64,000 nucleotides of DNA, from positions 1,922,001 to 1,986,000 of the forward strand of contig NZ_CP033972.1 of assembly GCF_003855095.1 (NCBI RefSeq), given 5' to 3'. The stretch's first letter is position 1; every line of letters starts with the position of its first letter. This stretch comes from Gordonia insulae. Lineage in GTDB: Bacteria; Actinomycetota; Actinomycetes; Mycobacteriales; Mycobacteriaceae. The notes under the pieces are model-generated. The model did not search any database. It saw only the letters and a program-made list of their open reading frames with translations, and had not been told where the DNA came from. Made by a program: the position numbers and the translations under genes. This document shows positions 26,277-34,428 of the stretch, in pieces.

Positions 26277-28019
26277 TCAGCCGATGTTCGCCAGCCGCTG
26301 CGGATAGGCGTAGAAGTAGCCCTGCGCGAAGTCGCATCCGACCCGCTCGATCGCTGCCGCCTGCCGCGAGGTCTCGACGCCCTCGGCGATGACCTGCACA
26401 CCCATGGCGTGTGAGGTGGCGACGATGCCGGAGAGCATCATCTCCGCGCGGTCGCCGTCGTCGAGGGCATCGACGAACGCCTTCGCGGTCTTGATGATGC
26501 TGATCGGCAGCCGATAGAACTCGCTCAATGTCGAAGCGCCCGTGCCGAAGTCGTCGATGGCGACCTGGCAGCCCATGGCACGCACAGCGGCGAGGGTCGC
26601 CAACACCCCGGCGTTGTCGTCGGCCGCCAGCACCCGCTCGGTGATCTCGATGCACAGACGGCCCGGCGGGAGGTCGTTCTCTCCCAGCGTCATCTCGAGC
26701 TGCGGCAGGAAGTGCGGGTTGGCCAGCTCTCGGCGGGAGAAGTTCAGCGACAGTGAGAGACCCGCGGTTCCCTCGTGTCCGGTGAACTCCCGGACGGTGG
26801 TGTCGAGGACGTGACCGCCGAGGAGTTCGATGAGTTCGCTCCGGTCGGCGATGGAGAGGAACTCACTGGGAGATACGAGTCCGAGTTCGGGGTGTCGCCA
26901 CCGCACGAGCGCCTCCAGCCCGACCGCCCGGTGACCGTTGTTGATGTCGATGATCGGGTGATAGTCGAAGTACAGCTGCCGGGGCTCGGCCGTCAGCGTC
27001 TCCCGGAGTTCGTGCTCGATCCGCTGTCGCCGCTGCAGATCGAGTCGGTACTCGGGCCGGAACCGCACATAACGCCGGCCGCGGGAGGTGGTCCTGGCCT
27101 GGAACAGCGCGATATGGGCGTCCCGCAGCAGGTCGGTGGCGCTCGGGTGATCGGTGCCGGCACGGACCACGGCGATACCGATGCTGACACTGACCCGCAC
27201 GCTGTGGTCGTCGACCTCGATCGGGTCGTTCACTGTGCGATGGATGCGCGATACCTCGCCGTCGAGACGGGCCGCGGGGTCGTTGTCGACGAGCCGGACG
27301 ACGACGAACTCGTCCCCACCGATGCGACCGATCGCCGCATCGTCACCCAGGGTGCGCTGCAGTCGGCGGCCGACCTCCTTGAGCACCTCGTCACCGACCG
27401 TGTGCCCGAGCGAGTCGTTGATGATCTTGAAACTGTCCAGGTCGAGGTAGTGGACGACCACGGAATCCCCGGGTGACGTGAGGCGTCCCGAGAACGTCTC
27501 GATGGCGCGGACGATCCCCGCGCGATTGAGGAGGCCGGTCAGGAAGTCGTGAGTGGCCTCCCAGTCCAGTCGCGTCGCCTCCCACTCCAACCGGGAGGCC
27601 TCCTGGTGGCTGTCGGTGATGTCGACGATCGAGACCATGACCCCGTCTGCGCCGTCATCGAGCGGCCGGCAGCTGCACGACAGCCATCGACGGCCGGCCG
27701 GGGCGATCATCGTCGCCATTCGGCCCTCGACGGCGACGCCACCACGCAGACATTCGTCGATCGGCGACTCGTCGGCGCCGGAGAAGTCGAGGGCCAGATC
27801 ACGCACGAGGGCGCCCGGTACGGCATCCTCACCGAGGCCCAGCATGCTGACCGCCACGGGGTTCGCCAACTCGACCCGGCCGTCCGCGTCGACGACGATC
27901 ACCGCCTGATCCAGGGCAGCGAAGATCGCCGCATACCTACCGTCCGTCGGGGAATCGTCGGCGGACTCGGCAGCTGACGTGCCGAGGAACTCCTGCTCGG
28001 CCGGGTCGCTGTCTGTCAT
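26277..28019 (-). CDS. PAS-GGDEF-EAL protein, cyclic di-GMP turnover enzyme
   Basis: A 580-residue cytoplasmic signalling protein: PAS (about 28-140), GGDEF (about 165-325) and EAL (about 335-575). The PAS part is FAALDQAVIVVDADGRVELAN. A short duplicated linker, SRLEWEATRLDWEATHDFLTGLLNR, leads to GGDEF, whose active site is intact (RIGGDEFVVVR). In EAL the catalytic residues are also present: GLEALVRW, LSLNFS, IEITER, IDDFGTG, IIKTAKAF with the Lys (the usual KID Asp is lost), IAEGVETS and AQGYFYAYP. It could both make and degrade c-di-GMP, with PAS as sensor. The ATG at 28019 follows an inverted repeat at 28034-28052. It lies downstream of tRNA-Ala and a long foldback. Confidence 0.9.
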   Translation of the reverse strand: MTDSDPAEQEFLGTSAAESADDSPTDGRYAAIFAALDQAVIVVDADGRVELANPVAVSMLGLGEDAVPGALVRDLALDFSGADESPIDECLRGGVAVEGRMATMIAPAGRRWLSCSCRPLDDGADGVMVSIVDITDSHQEASRLEWEATRLDWEATHDFLTGLLNRAGIVRAIETFSGRLTSPGDSVVVHYLDLDSFKIINDSLGHTVGDEVLKEVGRRLQRTLGDDAAIGRIGGDEFVVVRLVDNDPAARLDGEVSRIHRTVNDPIEVDDHSVRVSVSIGIAVVRAGTDHPSATDLLRDAHIALFQARTTSRGRRYVRFRPEYRLDLQRRQRIEHELRETLTAEPRQLYFDYHPIIDINNGHRAVGLEALVRWRHPELGLVSPSEFLSIADRSELIELLGGHVLDTTVREFTGHEGTAGLSLSLNFSRRELANPHFLPQLEMTLGENDLPPGRLCIEITERVLAADDNAGVLATLAAVRAMGCQVAIDDFGTGASTLSEFYRLPISIIKTAKAFVDALDDGDRAEMMLSGIVATSHAMGVQVIAEGVETSRQAAAIERVGCDFAQGYFYAYPQRLANIG

Positions 28020-28033
28020 ATTCGCTGCAGAAT

Positions 28034-28052
28034 ATCCGACTATTCGTCGGAT
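28034..28052. promoter_or_regulatory. Inverted repeat just upstream of the GGDEF-EAL gene
   Basis: ATCCGAC-TATTC-GTCGGAT has perfect 7-base arms with a 5-base loop. It ends 15 bases before the ATG at 28019. It could be an operator or an mRNA hairpin near the ribosome site; nothing visible decides between them. Confidence 0.4.
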
Positions 28053-28082
28053 GCGGGTGGAGTCGGCGAAGGATGGCCTGGC

Positions 28083-28154
28083 GGTTCTTCCCCCGGGTCT
28101 TGTCTCGTCCCCCGCCTGCATGCGGAGGACGAAGCGATACCCGGGGGAAGAACC
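28083..28154. other. 72-nt long foldback (nested inverted repeat)
   Basis: The outer arms GGTTCTTCCCCCGGGT (28083-28098) and ACCCGGGGGAAGAACC (28139-28154) are exact 16-bp inverses. Inside them, TCGTCCCCCGC and GCGGAGGACGA pair over 11 positions with one mismatch around a CTGCAT loop. The RNA from either strand would form one long rod. It lies between tRNA-Ala and the c-di-GMP gene; no T-run follows on either side. Confidence 0.7.
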
Positions 28155-28208
28155 CGGCGACAGCTCCCGAGCCTCCCAGGTTGGCATGTAGCTCGCCTGT
28201 CTGATCTG

Positions 28209-28281
28209 TGGAGCTATGGGGAATCGAACCCCAGACCTACTCGATGCGAACGAGTCGCGCTACCAACTGCGCCATAGCCCC
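28209..28281 (-). tRNA. tRNA-Ala (anticodon CGC)
   Basis: A 73-nt cloverleaf on the minus strand. The acceptor is GGGGCTA/TAGCTCC with the G3:U70 pair that marks tRNA-Ala. The D arm is GCGC-AGTTGGTA-GCGC, the anticodon stem ACTCG/CGAGT around TTCGCAT (anticodon CGC, reads GCG), the variable loop AGGTC, and the T arm TGGGG-TTCGATT-CCCCA. The discriminator is A. CCA is not encoded. No integrase or attachment repeat lies beside it. Confidence 0.95.
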
Positions 28282-28379
28282 GGGCGATCATCAACTGATC
28301 GGCCGTTGGCCACTTTAGCAGCCCACCGCGCCGATCTCCCAAACCACCACCGTGCCGAACTGCGGACGGCCGGAGGCGT

Positions 28380-28406
28380 TTGACCCGGCGGCTGCCCGGA
28401 TAGTCT
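28380..28406 (+). promoter_or_regulatory. Candidate promoter of the 28413 gene
   Basis: TTGACC (28380-28385) and TAGTCT (28401-28406) are separated by 15 bases, a short spacing. The ATG at 28413 lies 7 bases after the -10, so the mRNA would be leaderless. Confidence 0.4.
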
Positions 28407-28412
28407 CGGCGC

Positions 28413-29150
28413 ATGGCAGACATGACAGATGCGCAGGTCGTCGCGGTGCTCGGCCGCGCGGTCGCCGGCATCGACCCGGTGCTAGACACGCTCGCGGAGC
28501 GCGACCCACTCGGTCTCAAAGCGCACACCTTTCACGACGACCCGCACACCGGCTCGAAGATCCAGCAACTGCTCCACCTGCTCGCCGAGGGCCTCGACCT
28601 CACCGATTGGCCGGGTACCAGAGGCTGGACGGAACGTTCGACGAGGAGTCGCGCCGACTGGTGGATCACCCGCATCGGAACCGTCAACACGATCGCCGTC
28701 GCCTATCCGGGCGTGTTCGGCGCATGGAGTCGACGACTGCCACTGACCTCGGTGCTCGGTTTCGCGAATCAGGCGATGGTGCTGGTCGCCATCGCACGCG
28801 AGTACGGCGTGACCGACCGTGCGCACCAGGTCGAGATGCTGGCATCGGTGCTGTGTGACCGCACCGTGGGAGCCGGCACCGGGGGTGCCGACCCCACGAA
28901 CCAGTCGGGCGATACCGATCAGCGCCGCAGCCTCATCGGAGCGGTGTGGGAGACGGCGATGACCCTGCGCAGTCTGTCGGATGAGTTCGAACGCCGTCCG
29001 CAGCCGATTCTGCCGCTGCGCATGCTCGCCTACATCCCGATCGTCGGGGCACCGGTCCTCTACGTCGGCGAACGGTTCGCGCTGTCACGGGCAGCCGCAC
29101 TGGGGCGCGCGTGGATCGCCGATCACCCGGCCGCGGTCACCGCACAGTGA
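28413..29150 (+). CDS. Conserved-looking protein of unknown function
   Basis: A 245-residue protein I do not recognise. It has alternating helical stretches: LLHLLAEGLDLTDWPGTRGW, ITRIGTVNTIAVAYPGVFGAW, FANQAMVLVAIAREYGV and VEMLASVLCDRTVG. There is a hydrophobic stretch near residues 205-222 (MLAYIPIVGAPVLYVGERFAL) but no clear signal peptide. It may be membrane-associated. The ATG at 28413 follows a likely -10 box by 7 bases. It converges with glpR, and its stop lies inside a 16-bp tandem duplication. Confidence 0.6.
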   Translation: MADMTDAQVVAVLGRAVAGIDPVLDTLAERDPLGLKAHTFHDDPHTGSKIQQLLHLLAEGLDLTDWPGTRGWTERSTRSRADWWITRIGTVNTIAVAYPGVFGAWSRRLPLTSVLGFANQAMVLVAIAREYGVTDRAHQVEMLASVLCDRTVGAGTGGADPTNQSGDTDQRRSLIGAVWETAMTLRSLSDEFERRPQPILPLRMLAYIPIVGAPVLYVGERFALSRAAALGRAWIADHPAAVTAQ

Positions 29151-29180
29151 TCTGACGGTCAGCCGATCTGACGGTCAGCC
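29149..29180. repeat. 16-bp tandem duplication across two stop codons
   Basis: GATCTGACGGTCAGCC occurs twice without a gap, at 29149-29164 and 29165-29180. The first copy holds the stop of the 28413 gene and the second holds the glpR stop (29175-29177). Either copy would supply a stop to glpR. Confidence 0.85.
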
Positions 29181-30416
29181 GGCGACGCGCCGCAGGCCGT
29201 CGTCCTCGCGCATCACGCGACGACGCTGGAACGGCGGTAGGTGGTCGAACACGGGATCCTCGTCGTCGATCTCCAGCACGGTCGCGCCGCCGGGACGTCG
29301 CAGACGAGGCGGCGGCGGAGCGGACGCGAACTCCGGCACCGACTCCTGGCGACGTCGACGCTCGGCCTGGTCACGCTCCGAACGCCGGGCCCGCGCCGCA
29401 CGCTGGGCGCGAATCCGGGCTTCGGTGGCCGCGGTACGTCGCAGGTACGCGAGGTAGGTGAGCACGATGACGCCGACGACCCCGGTCGCGATCCAGCCGA
29501 CCATGCCCAGGAAGATCCCGGTCGCCGCTGCGCCGATCAGCAGGATCATCAGCCCGATCAGCACTCGCTGCCGTTCGCGGTAGCGCATCTCCGTGCGCTG
29601 TGCGTCAGGCGAGTAGGACGTGCGGCGACGTCGGACGGGCGCGGGTTTCGCCGGCACCACGTCCTCGGTGTCGTCGAGGATCTCGTCGGTCGAGTCCTCG
29701 TACTCGTCGTCATAGTCGTCGTACTCATCGTCGACGTCATAGTCGTCTTCGGCGTCGTCGTAGTCGTCGTCGTAATCGTCTTCGGCGTCGTAGTCGTCGT
29801 CCGCGTACTCATCTGCGACGTCCTCGGACTCGTCGGTCTCGAGGTCGTCGGATTCCAATTCTTCCGCGGATGCGATCTCGGCATCCTCGACGTCGTCGTC
29901 GTGCGCGACGTCGTCGCGCTCCGGATCGATGAACTCGCCGTCGACGGTGACCTCGTCCTCCAGGGACTCGGCGGTGTCGTCGTCGGCGACGACCTCGCGA
30001 TCGGCCGCCTCGACGTCGGCGTCGTGCTCGTCGTCGGTCTCCGCATCGTCCGCGGCCTCGTTGACGACCGGAGCCGTCACCTCTGCTGTCGTGGCGCGAC
30101 GGGTCGTCGGGGCCGGCGACTCGTCATCGTCGGAATCCGTTGCGTTCGCGGTCTTCTCGTCGTCGTCGAGGACCGCGGTGCCCGCACGTGTGGTGGAGCG
30201 CTTGGCGCGGTCGGACGTCCACGACGGGTCATGCGGGTGCGCCCCCGAGGAGCGACGGCGCGCCGTCCGGGTGCGCGTGCCCCCACGGTGCAGCAGCCGG
30301 GTCTCCTTGGCGGCATCAGTGGTCTTCCGCATCTGCGGTCGCCCCTTGATGACCATCGGAACCAGCACGAAAAGCCATACGGCAACAAGGCAGACCCACA
30401 AGACTGAGTTCGGCAT
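29175..30416 (-). CDS. glpR: GlpR/SepX-type membrane protein, divisome receptor of Glp
   Basis: A 413-residue membrane protein. Residues 1-25 form one membrane helix (SVLWVCLVAVWLFVLVPMVIKG). Residues about 85-265 are very acidic and disordered, with dense Asp-Asp-Tyr and Glu-Asp runs. Two hydrophobic helices follow at about 290-335 (LIGLMILLIGAAATGIF, WIATGVVGVIVLTYLAYL), then a basic, Arg-rich tail ending in PFQRRRVMREDDGLRRVAG. This layout and its nearness to rimJ and glp (moeA-like) match GlpR of Corynebacterium, the Glp receptor in cell division, its Streptomyces relative SepX, and Rv0996. The ATG at 30416 has AAGGGAG upstream. The acidic part is coded by long GTC/GAC-rich repeats. Confidence 0.82.
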   Translation of the reverse strand: MPNSVLWVCLVAVWLFVLVPMVIKGRPQMRKTTDAAKETRLLHRGGTRTRTARRRSSGAHPHDPSWTSDRAKRSTTRAGTAVLDDDEKTANATDSDDDESPAPTTRRATTAEVTAPVVNEAADDAETDDEHDADVEAADREVVADDDTAESLEDEVTVDGEFIDPERDDVAHDDDVEDAEIASAEELESDDLETDESEDVADEYADDDYDAEDDYDDDYDDAEDDYDVDDEYDDYDDEYEDSTDEILDDTEDVVPAKPAPVRRRRTSYSPDAQRTEMRYRERQRVLIGLMILLIGAAATGIFLGMVGWIATGVVGVIVLTYLAYLRRTAATEARIRAQRAARARRSERDQAERRRRQESVPEFASAPPPPRLRRPGGATVLEIDDEDPVFDHLPPFQRRRVMREDDGLRRVAG

Positions 30417-30565
30417 GCGACTCTCCCTTCTTTTCACTCTGGTTACACGACGCCACTTCACAATCTAGGGGCGTCCACGTCGCGGCCAGCGCAGACGCGC
30501 CGGGCGTCGGCGACATTCGACGAATTCACAGAGCGCTCTCAGGGATGACCGGGAGCTTGCGCGGA

Positions 30566-31225
30566 TCAGTCCGCGACGAACCTCGCGTCAACCGCGACGG
30601 CGATCTCGATGTCCTCGGATCGCAGCTCGAGGGCCGGGGCCGATCCGCTTCCGTCTCCGGGAATGCCCAACGGATCCGACATTGCGCGCGCGGACCGCGA
30701 TGTCGACAGCATGTTCGGGTCGGCCAGCTGAGTGGCCGTCACCGCTCCCCTGCCGACGGCGTCGGCGTAGGCCTGCGCCTTCGCCACGGCGTCATCGACC
30801 GCCTCTCGCCGCAGCTCACGTTCGTACGTGCGACGGTTGTCCTGGGGGATGCCCCACTCGACATGACCGACGTCGACGCCGTCGACCGCCGCCCAGCGGT
30901 CGATGAACTTCGACAGCTCCTCGAAGTCGGTGAACTCGGCGTCGACCTTGATGCGGGTGGAGTAGACCGGGTCGCGCCGGTTGCCGTTGCTGTCATACGG
31001 CCGGTAGCTGTACACCCGTAGCGTGTCGCTGGACCATTCGTCGACGACGTCGCGGGCGAGGAGTTCCTTCAGCGATTCGACCACGGCTCCGTGCATCGTG
31101 GTGGCGTCGCGGTACACGCTCTCTCGTGCCCGCCCTTCCAGGTGCACGGTCAGGTCCAGGATGGCCCGCTCCGGCCGATACTTTCGGCGGGCGACCCCGC
31201 GTACGACGATCTCCAGTGGTGACAT
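30566..31225 (-). CDS. SIMPL (DUF541)-domain protein
   Basis: A 219-residue SIMPL-domain protein: VVRGVARRKYRPERAILDLTVHLEGR at the start, LRVYSYRPYDSNGNRRDPVYSTRIKVDAEFTDF in the middle and RREAVDDAVAKAQAYADAVGR, the helix most typical of the family. SIMPL proteins (for example BP26, YggE) form oligomeric envelope channels or rings and usually have a signal peptide. None is visible here, so this one may stay in the cytoplasm. The ATG at 31225 is chosen; the frame stays open upstream through rimJ but that part is antisense noise. It is collinear between rimJ and glpR, a place that is not part of the order I know from mycobacteria. Confidence 0.8.
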   Translation of the reverse strand: MSPLEIVVRGVARRKYRPERAILDLTVHLEGRARESVYRDATTMHGAVVESLKELLARDVVDEWSSDTLRVYSYRPYDSNGNRRDPVYSTRIKVDAEFTDFEELSKFIDRWAAVDGVDVGHVEWGIPQDNRRTYERELRREAVDDAVAKAQAYADAVGRGAVTATQLADPNMLSTSRSARAMSDPLGIPGDGSGSAPALELRSEDIEIAVAVDARFVAD

Positions 31226-31278
31226 GCGGCAGAGGGTACGTGACCGGCCCGACACCATTGGGTCGTTCGGTGGCCCCG

Positions 31279-31938
31279 TCAGTGGAACGAGGCTCGGCCC
31301 GCGCGGACGAGTGTCTCGGCCGCGCTCCCGACGACCTCCTCGGCGGTCAGCGCGAACAAGATGTGATCGCGCCAGCGCTTGTTGACGTCCATGTATCGCT
31401 CGAGGAGGCCCTCCCGACGGAAACCGATCTTCGTCAGGACCGCCTGCGAGGCGACGTTCGCCGGTTGCACGGTGGCGTCGAGACGATGCAGACCCACCGG
31501 CCCAAAACAGTGATCGACACCCAAAGCGACTGCGGCGGTGGCAATTCCCTGGCCGACGTGCTGCGCGTCGACCCAGTAGCCGATCCACGCGCTGCGCACC
31601 GCACCGCGCTGGATGTTGCCGACGGTGAGCTGACCGATGTATTGGCCGTCCAACTCGATGACGAACGGCAGCACGGTCCCCCGCTTGGCCTCCGACCGCA
31701 GCACCGAATACAGGGGCGGCCATGCACTGGGATGGTGCCGCTCGGCCCACGACCCGATACCGGTCGGCTCCCACGGCAGCAGGGTGTTCTGATTCCGGAT
31801 GCGCAGGTCGCTCCAGGACTTCGCATCGCGCAGCTTCACCGGCCGCAACGCCACCGCGCCGCCCTGGGTACGCAACGGACCCAGCGTCGCGGGCCAGCCG
31901 GGATTGATCTGCGCCCCGGTCAACCACCTCAACATCAT
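31279..31938 (-). CDS. rimJ: GNAT-family N-acetyltransferase, RimJ/RimL type
   Basis: A 219-residue acetyl-CoA-dependent N-acetyltransferase. GNAT marks: VALRPVKLRDAKSWSDLRIRNQNTLLPWEPT at the N-terminus, FVIELDGQYIGQLTVGNI, GYWVDAQHVGQGIATAAVAL (the acetyl-CoA-binding Q/RxxGxA stretch) and HRLDATVQPANVASQAVLTKIGFRREGLLERYMDVNKRWRDHILFAL. RimJ modifies ribosomal protein N-termini; the true target here is not known. It sits between glp and glpR as in M. tuberculosis (Rv0995). ATG 31938 or 31935 is the start, 33 bases after the glp stop. Confidence 0.88.
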   Translation of the reverse strand: MMLRWLTGAQINPGWPATLGPLRTQGGAVALRPVKLRDAKSWSDLRIRNQNTLLPWEPTGIGSWAERHHPSAWPPLYSVLRSEAKRGTVLPFVIELDGQYIGQLTVGNIQRGAVRSAWIGYWVDAQHVGQGIATAAVALGVDHCFGPVGLHRLDATVQPANVASQAVLTKIGFRREGLLERYMDVNKRWRDHILFALTAEEVVGSAAETLVRAGRASFH

Positions 31939-31971
31939 TCAGAGTCTAGTGTCGGAGCCACCGTCGCTGCA

Positions 31972-33276
31972 TCATCCTCGCTGGGCGAGGAAGGCCACCT
32001 CGACCTCGTCACCGGTGCCCAGTTCCTCGACGTCGGGCTCGACGATGATCAGACAGTTCGCCTCCGCGAGTTCGGCGAGCAGATGCGAGCTGCCGGTCGG
32101 TGACGCCCCGATGACCTGCACCAGGTACTCGCCGGATCGTTCGTCGCGCATCAACTGCCCACGCAGATAGCCCTTGCGGCCCTGCACCGAGGCGATCGGA
32201 CCGATGGTGCGGGCCTTGATGACCCGGCGCATCGGCTGACGCTTTCCCAGTGCGATCCGGATGAGTGGCCGCACCATGACCTCGAAGGTCACCAGTGCGC
32301 TGACCGGGTTGGCCGGCAGCAGGAACGTCGGGACCTCGTCGCGGCCGAGGCGCCCGAACCCCTGCACCGACCCGGGGTGCATGGCGACCCGGACGATCTC
32401 GAGTTCACCGAGGTCACTGAGCGCATCGGCCACCGCCCGCGACGCGGTACCGCCGATGGCGCCGCAGATCACCACGATCTCCGACCGGATGAGTTGCGCC
32501 TCAACGACTTCCCGCATCCGAGAGGTTTCCCGTTCGGCGATGCCCACCCGATTGACGTCGGCGCCCGCATCGCGTGCCGCAGCGGCAAGCGCATAACTGT
32601 TGACGTCGTAGATCTGACCGGGGCCGGGCGACCGGTCGATGTCGACGAGTTCCGTGCCGACCGAGATGACCGACAGACGCGGCCGCGGGTGCACCATCAC
32701 ACGCGGCTGGCCGACCGCGGCCAGCAGTCCCACCTGTGCCGGTCCGATGATGGAGCCGGCCCGGACCGCCACATCGCCGGGTTGAACGTCGTCGCCGACC
32801 CGCCGCACGTAGGCTCCGCTGTCGACGGCGTGGCCGACCTTGACCTTCTGCTCACCGCCGTCGGTCCATCGCAGCGGGACGACCGCATCGGCGAGGGTCG
32901 GCATGGGCGCACCGGTCTCCACCCGGACCGCCTGGCGGGGCTGCAGACGGGTGGGTGTCCGCGCACCGGGGCCCACCTCGCCGACGACGGGCAGCTGCAC
33001 GATCATCGCCTCACCGGGGGTGAGGTCGACGAGATCGGCACCAACGGAATCGAAGTCCTCGACGTCATCGGGCGCGATGACGCCGGCCAGGTCGACGTCG
33101 ACGGCGCGGATCGCGTACCCGTCGATGGCGGCCTGGTCGAATCCGGGCATCGGCCGCTCGGTGACGACCTCCTCGGCGCACATCAGGCCCTGTGCCTCGG
33201 AGATCGCGACGCGGACCGGCCGCGGTGCGACCGCGGCAGCGGTCACCCGGGTCAGATGATCTTCGACCGAACGCAT
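31972..33276 (-). CDS. glp: MoeA/gephyrin-like protein Glp (division-associated)
   Basis: A 434-residue MoeA-fold protein with all domains present: N-terminal helix (SVEDHLTRVTAA), PMPGFDQAAIDGYAIRA, VRVETGAPMPTLADAVVPLRW, PRLSVISVGTELVDIDRSPGPGQIYDVNSY and the C-terminal beta-barrel. In true MoeA a TSGGVSxGxxD loop binds molybdate and adenylyl-molybdopterin; here it is ICGAIGGTASRAV, lacking that loop's Ser/Asp. This loss and the link with glpR fit Glp of Corynebacterium, which works in septum formation with FtsZ and GlpR. A remaining role in molybdenum cofactor synthesis cannot be excluded, as the window codes for a nitrate reductase. The ATG at 33276 is followed by the usual start. Confidence 0.82.
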   Translation of the reverse strand: MRSVEDHLTRVTAAAVAPRPVRVAISEAQGLMCAEEVVTERPMPGFDQAAIDGYAIRAVDVDLAGVIAPDDVEDFDSVGADLVDLTPGEAMIVQLPVVGEVGPGARTPTRLQPRQAVRVETGAPMPTLADAVVPLRWTDGGEQKVKVGHAVDSGAYVRRVGDDVQPGDVAVRAGSIIGPAQVGLLAAVGQPRVMVHPRPRLSVISVGTELVDIDRSPGPGQIYDVNSYALAAAARDAGADVNRVGIAERETSRMREVVEAQLIRSEIVVICGAIGGTASRAVADALSDLGELEIVRVAMHPGSVQGFGRLGRDEVPTFLLPANPVSALVTFEVMVRPLIRIALGKRQPMRRVIKARTIGPIASVQGRKGYLRGQLMRDERSGEYLVQVIGASPTGSSHLLAELAEANCLIIVEPDVEELGTGDEVEVAFLAQRG

Positions 33277-33367
33277 CTCACCTCTCGCCCCATCTCGGCT
33301 GACACACTTCCGCTAGACGTTAGCCGGAGGTCGTCGCCGGATGGTCAAGGCGCGCTGACGGCGGGCG

Positions 33368-34324
33368 TCAGCCTTCCGCGAGTCGCTTCTCGAGCCATTC
33401 CCGGAGATCGGGGCCGTAGTCGTCGCGGTCCAGGGCGAAGTCGACCGCGGCCTTGAGATATCCGCCGGGATTGCCCAGGTCGTGGCGCGTGCCGCGGTGC
33501 ACGACGACGTGGACGGGCTCCCCCTCCTCGATGAGCAGCGCGATCGCGTCGGTCAGCTGCAGTTCGCCGCCGGCGCCGGGCTTGATCCGCCGGAGTGCGT
33601 CGAAGATCTTGCGGTCCAGGATGTATCGACCGGCTGCGGCGAAGTTCGACGGGGCGTCCTCCGGTTCGGGCTTCTCGACCATGCCCTTCAGTCGCATCAC
33701 GTTGGGATTGTTCGCATCGGGCAGTTCCTCGACGTCGAAGACGCCGTAGGCGCTGATCCGGTCCTGCGGGACCTCGATGGCGCACAGCACCGACCCTCCG
33801 CGGCGCTGACGGGTGCGTGCCATCACCTCGAGGACACCACCGGGCAGTACCAGGTCGTCGGGAAGCAGGACGGCGATGGCGTCCTCGTCGTCGCCGAGGT
33901 ACTGCTCGACGCAACCGACCGCGTGGCCCAGTCCGAGCGGCTTCTCCTGGACCACGGACGCCACCTCGAGCAGGGACGGCGCTTTGCGGACCTTGGCCAG
34001 CATCGCCGCCTTCCCACGCTTGGCGAGGGTGTTCTCCAGGACCAGATCCTCGACGAAGTGGGCGACGACTCCGTCCTTGCCGGGCGAGGTGATGATGAGG
34101 AGTCGTTCCGCCCCGGCGGCTTTCGCCTCCTCGGCGACGAGCTCGATGCCGGGGGTGTCGACGACGGGCAGGAGTTCCTTCGGCACGGTCTTGGTGGCCG
34201 GGAGGAAGCGGGTTCCGAGACCTGCGGCGGGGACGACGGCGGTGAGCGGGATCGGCGGTGTGTTGGGCACGGCCTCGTACTCGGTGAACGCGTCGGTAGT
34301 CTGGCTCACGTCACTGGGGGTCAT
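33368..34324 (-). CDS. galU: UTP-glucose-1-phosphate uridylyltransferase
   Basis: Makes UDP-glucose from UTP and glucose 1-phosphate, for cell-wall galactan, trehalose and glycolipids. Length is 318 residues, normal. The nucleotide-binding signature AVVPAAGLGTRFLPATKTVPKELLPV is at about 28, followed by IITSPGKDGVVAHF, PLGLGHAVGC, FAVLLPDD-like AVLLPDDLVL and the late VVHRGTRHDLGNPGGYLKAAVDFAL. The ATG at 34324 gives a polar N-terminus before the Rossmann strand. It is divergent from the folate cyclo-ligase gene and upstream of glp on the same strand, as in M. tuberculosis Rv0993-Rv0994. Confidence 0.93.
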   Translation of the reverse strand: MTPSDVSQTTDAFTEYEAVPNTPPIPLTAVVPAAGLGTRFLPATKTVPKELLPVVDTPGIELVAEEAKAAGAERLLIITSPGKDGVVAHFVEDLVLENTLAKRGKAAMLAKVRKAPSLLEVASVVQEKPLGLGHAVGCVEQYLGDDEDAIAVLLPDDLVLPGGVLEVMARTRQRRGGSVLCAIEVPQDRISAYGVFDVEELPDANNPNVMRLKGMVEKPEPEDAPSNFAAAGRYILDRKIFDALRRIKPGAGGELQLTDAIALLIEEGEPVHVVVHRGTRHDLGNPGGYLKAAVDFALDRDDYGPDLREWLEKRLAEG

Positions 34325-34428
34325 GGGAACACCCTAGTGGCGATTGCTGCGAGGATCCTGTCGAGAACATCGCAGAATTCGTGGTGCGATGGCTCACAGA
34401 GCTGGCGTGACGATGAAAAGGCGGTCGG

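Noticed and set aside
28209-28281. tRNA-Ala as an integration site
   Set aside because: No integrase and no repeated tRNA 3' end was found on either side.
32400-33276. Glp as an ordinary MoeA molybdotransferase
   Set aside because: The GGVSxGxxD loop is missing and the gene sits with glpR; kept as an alternative only.
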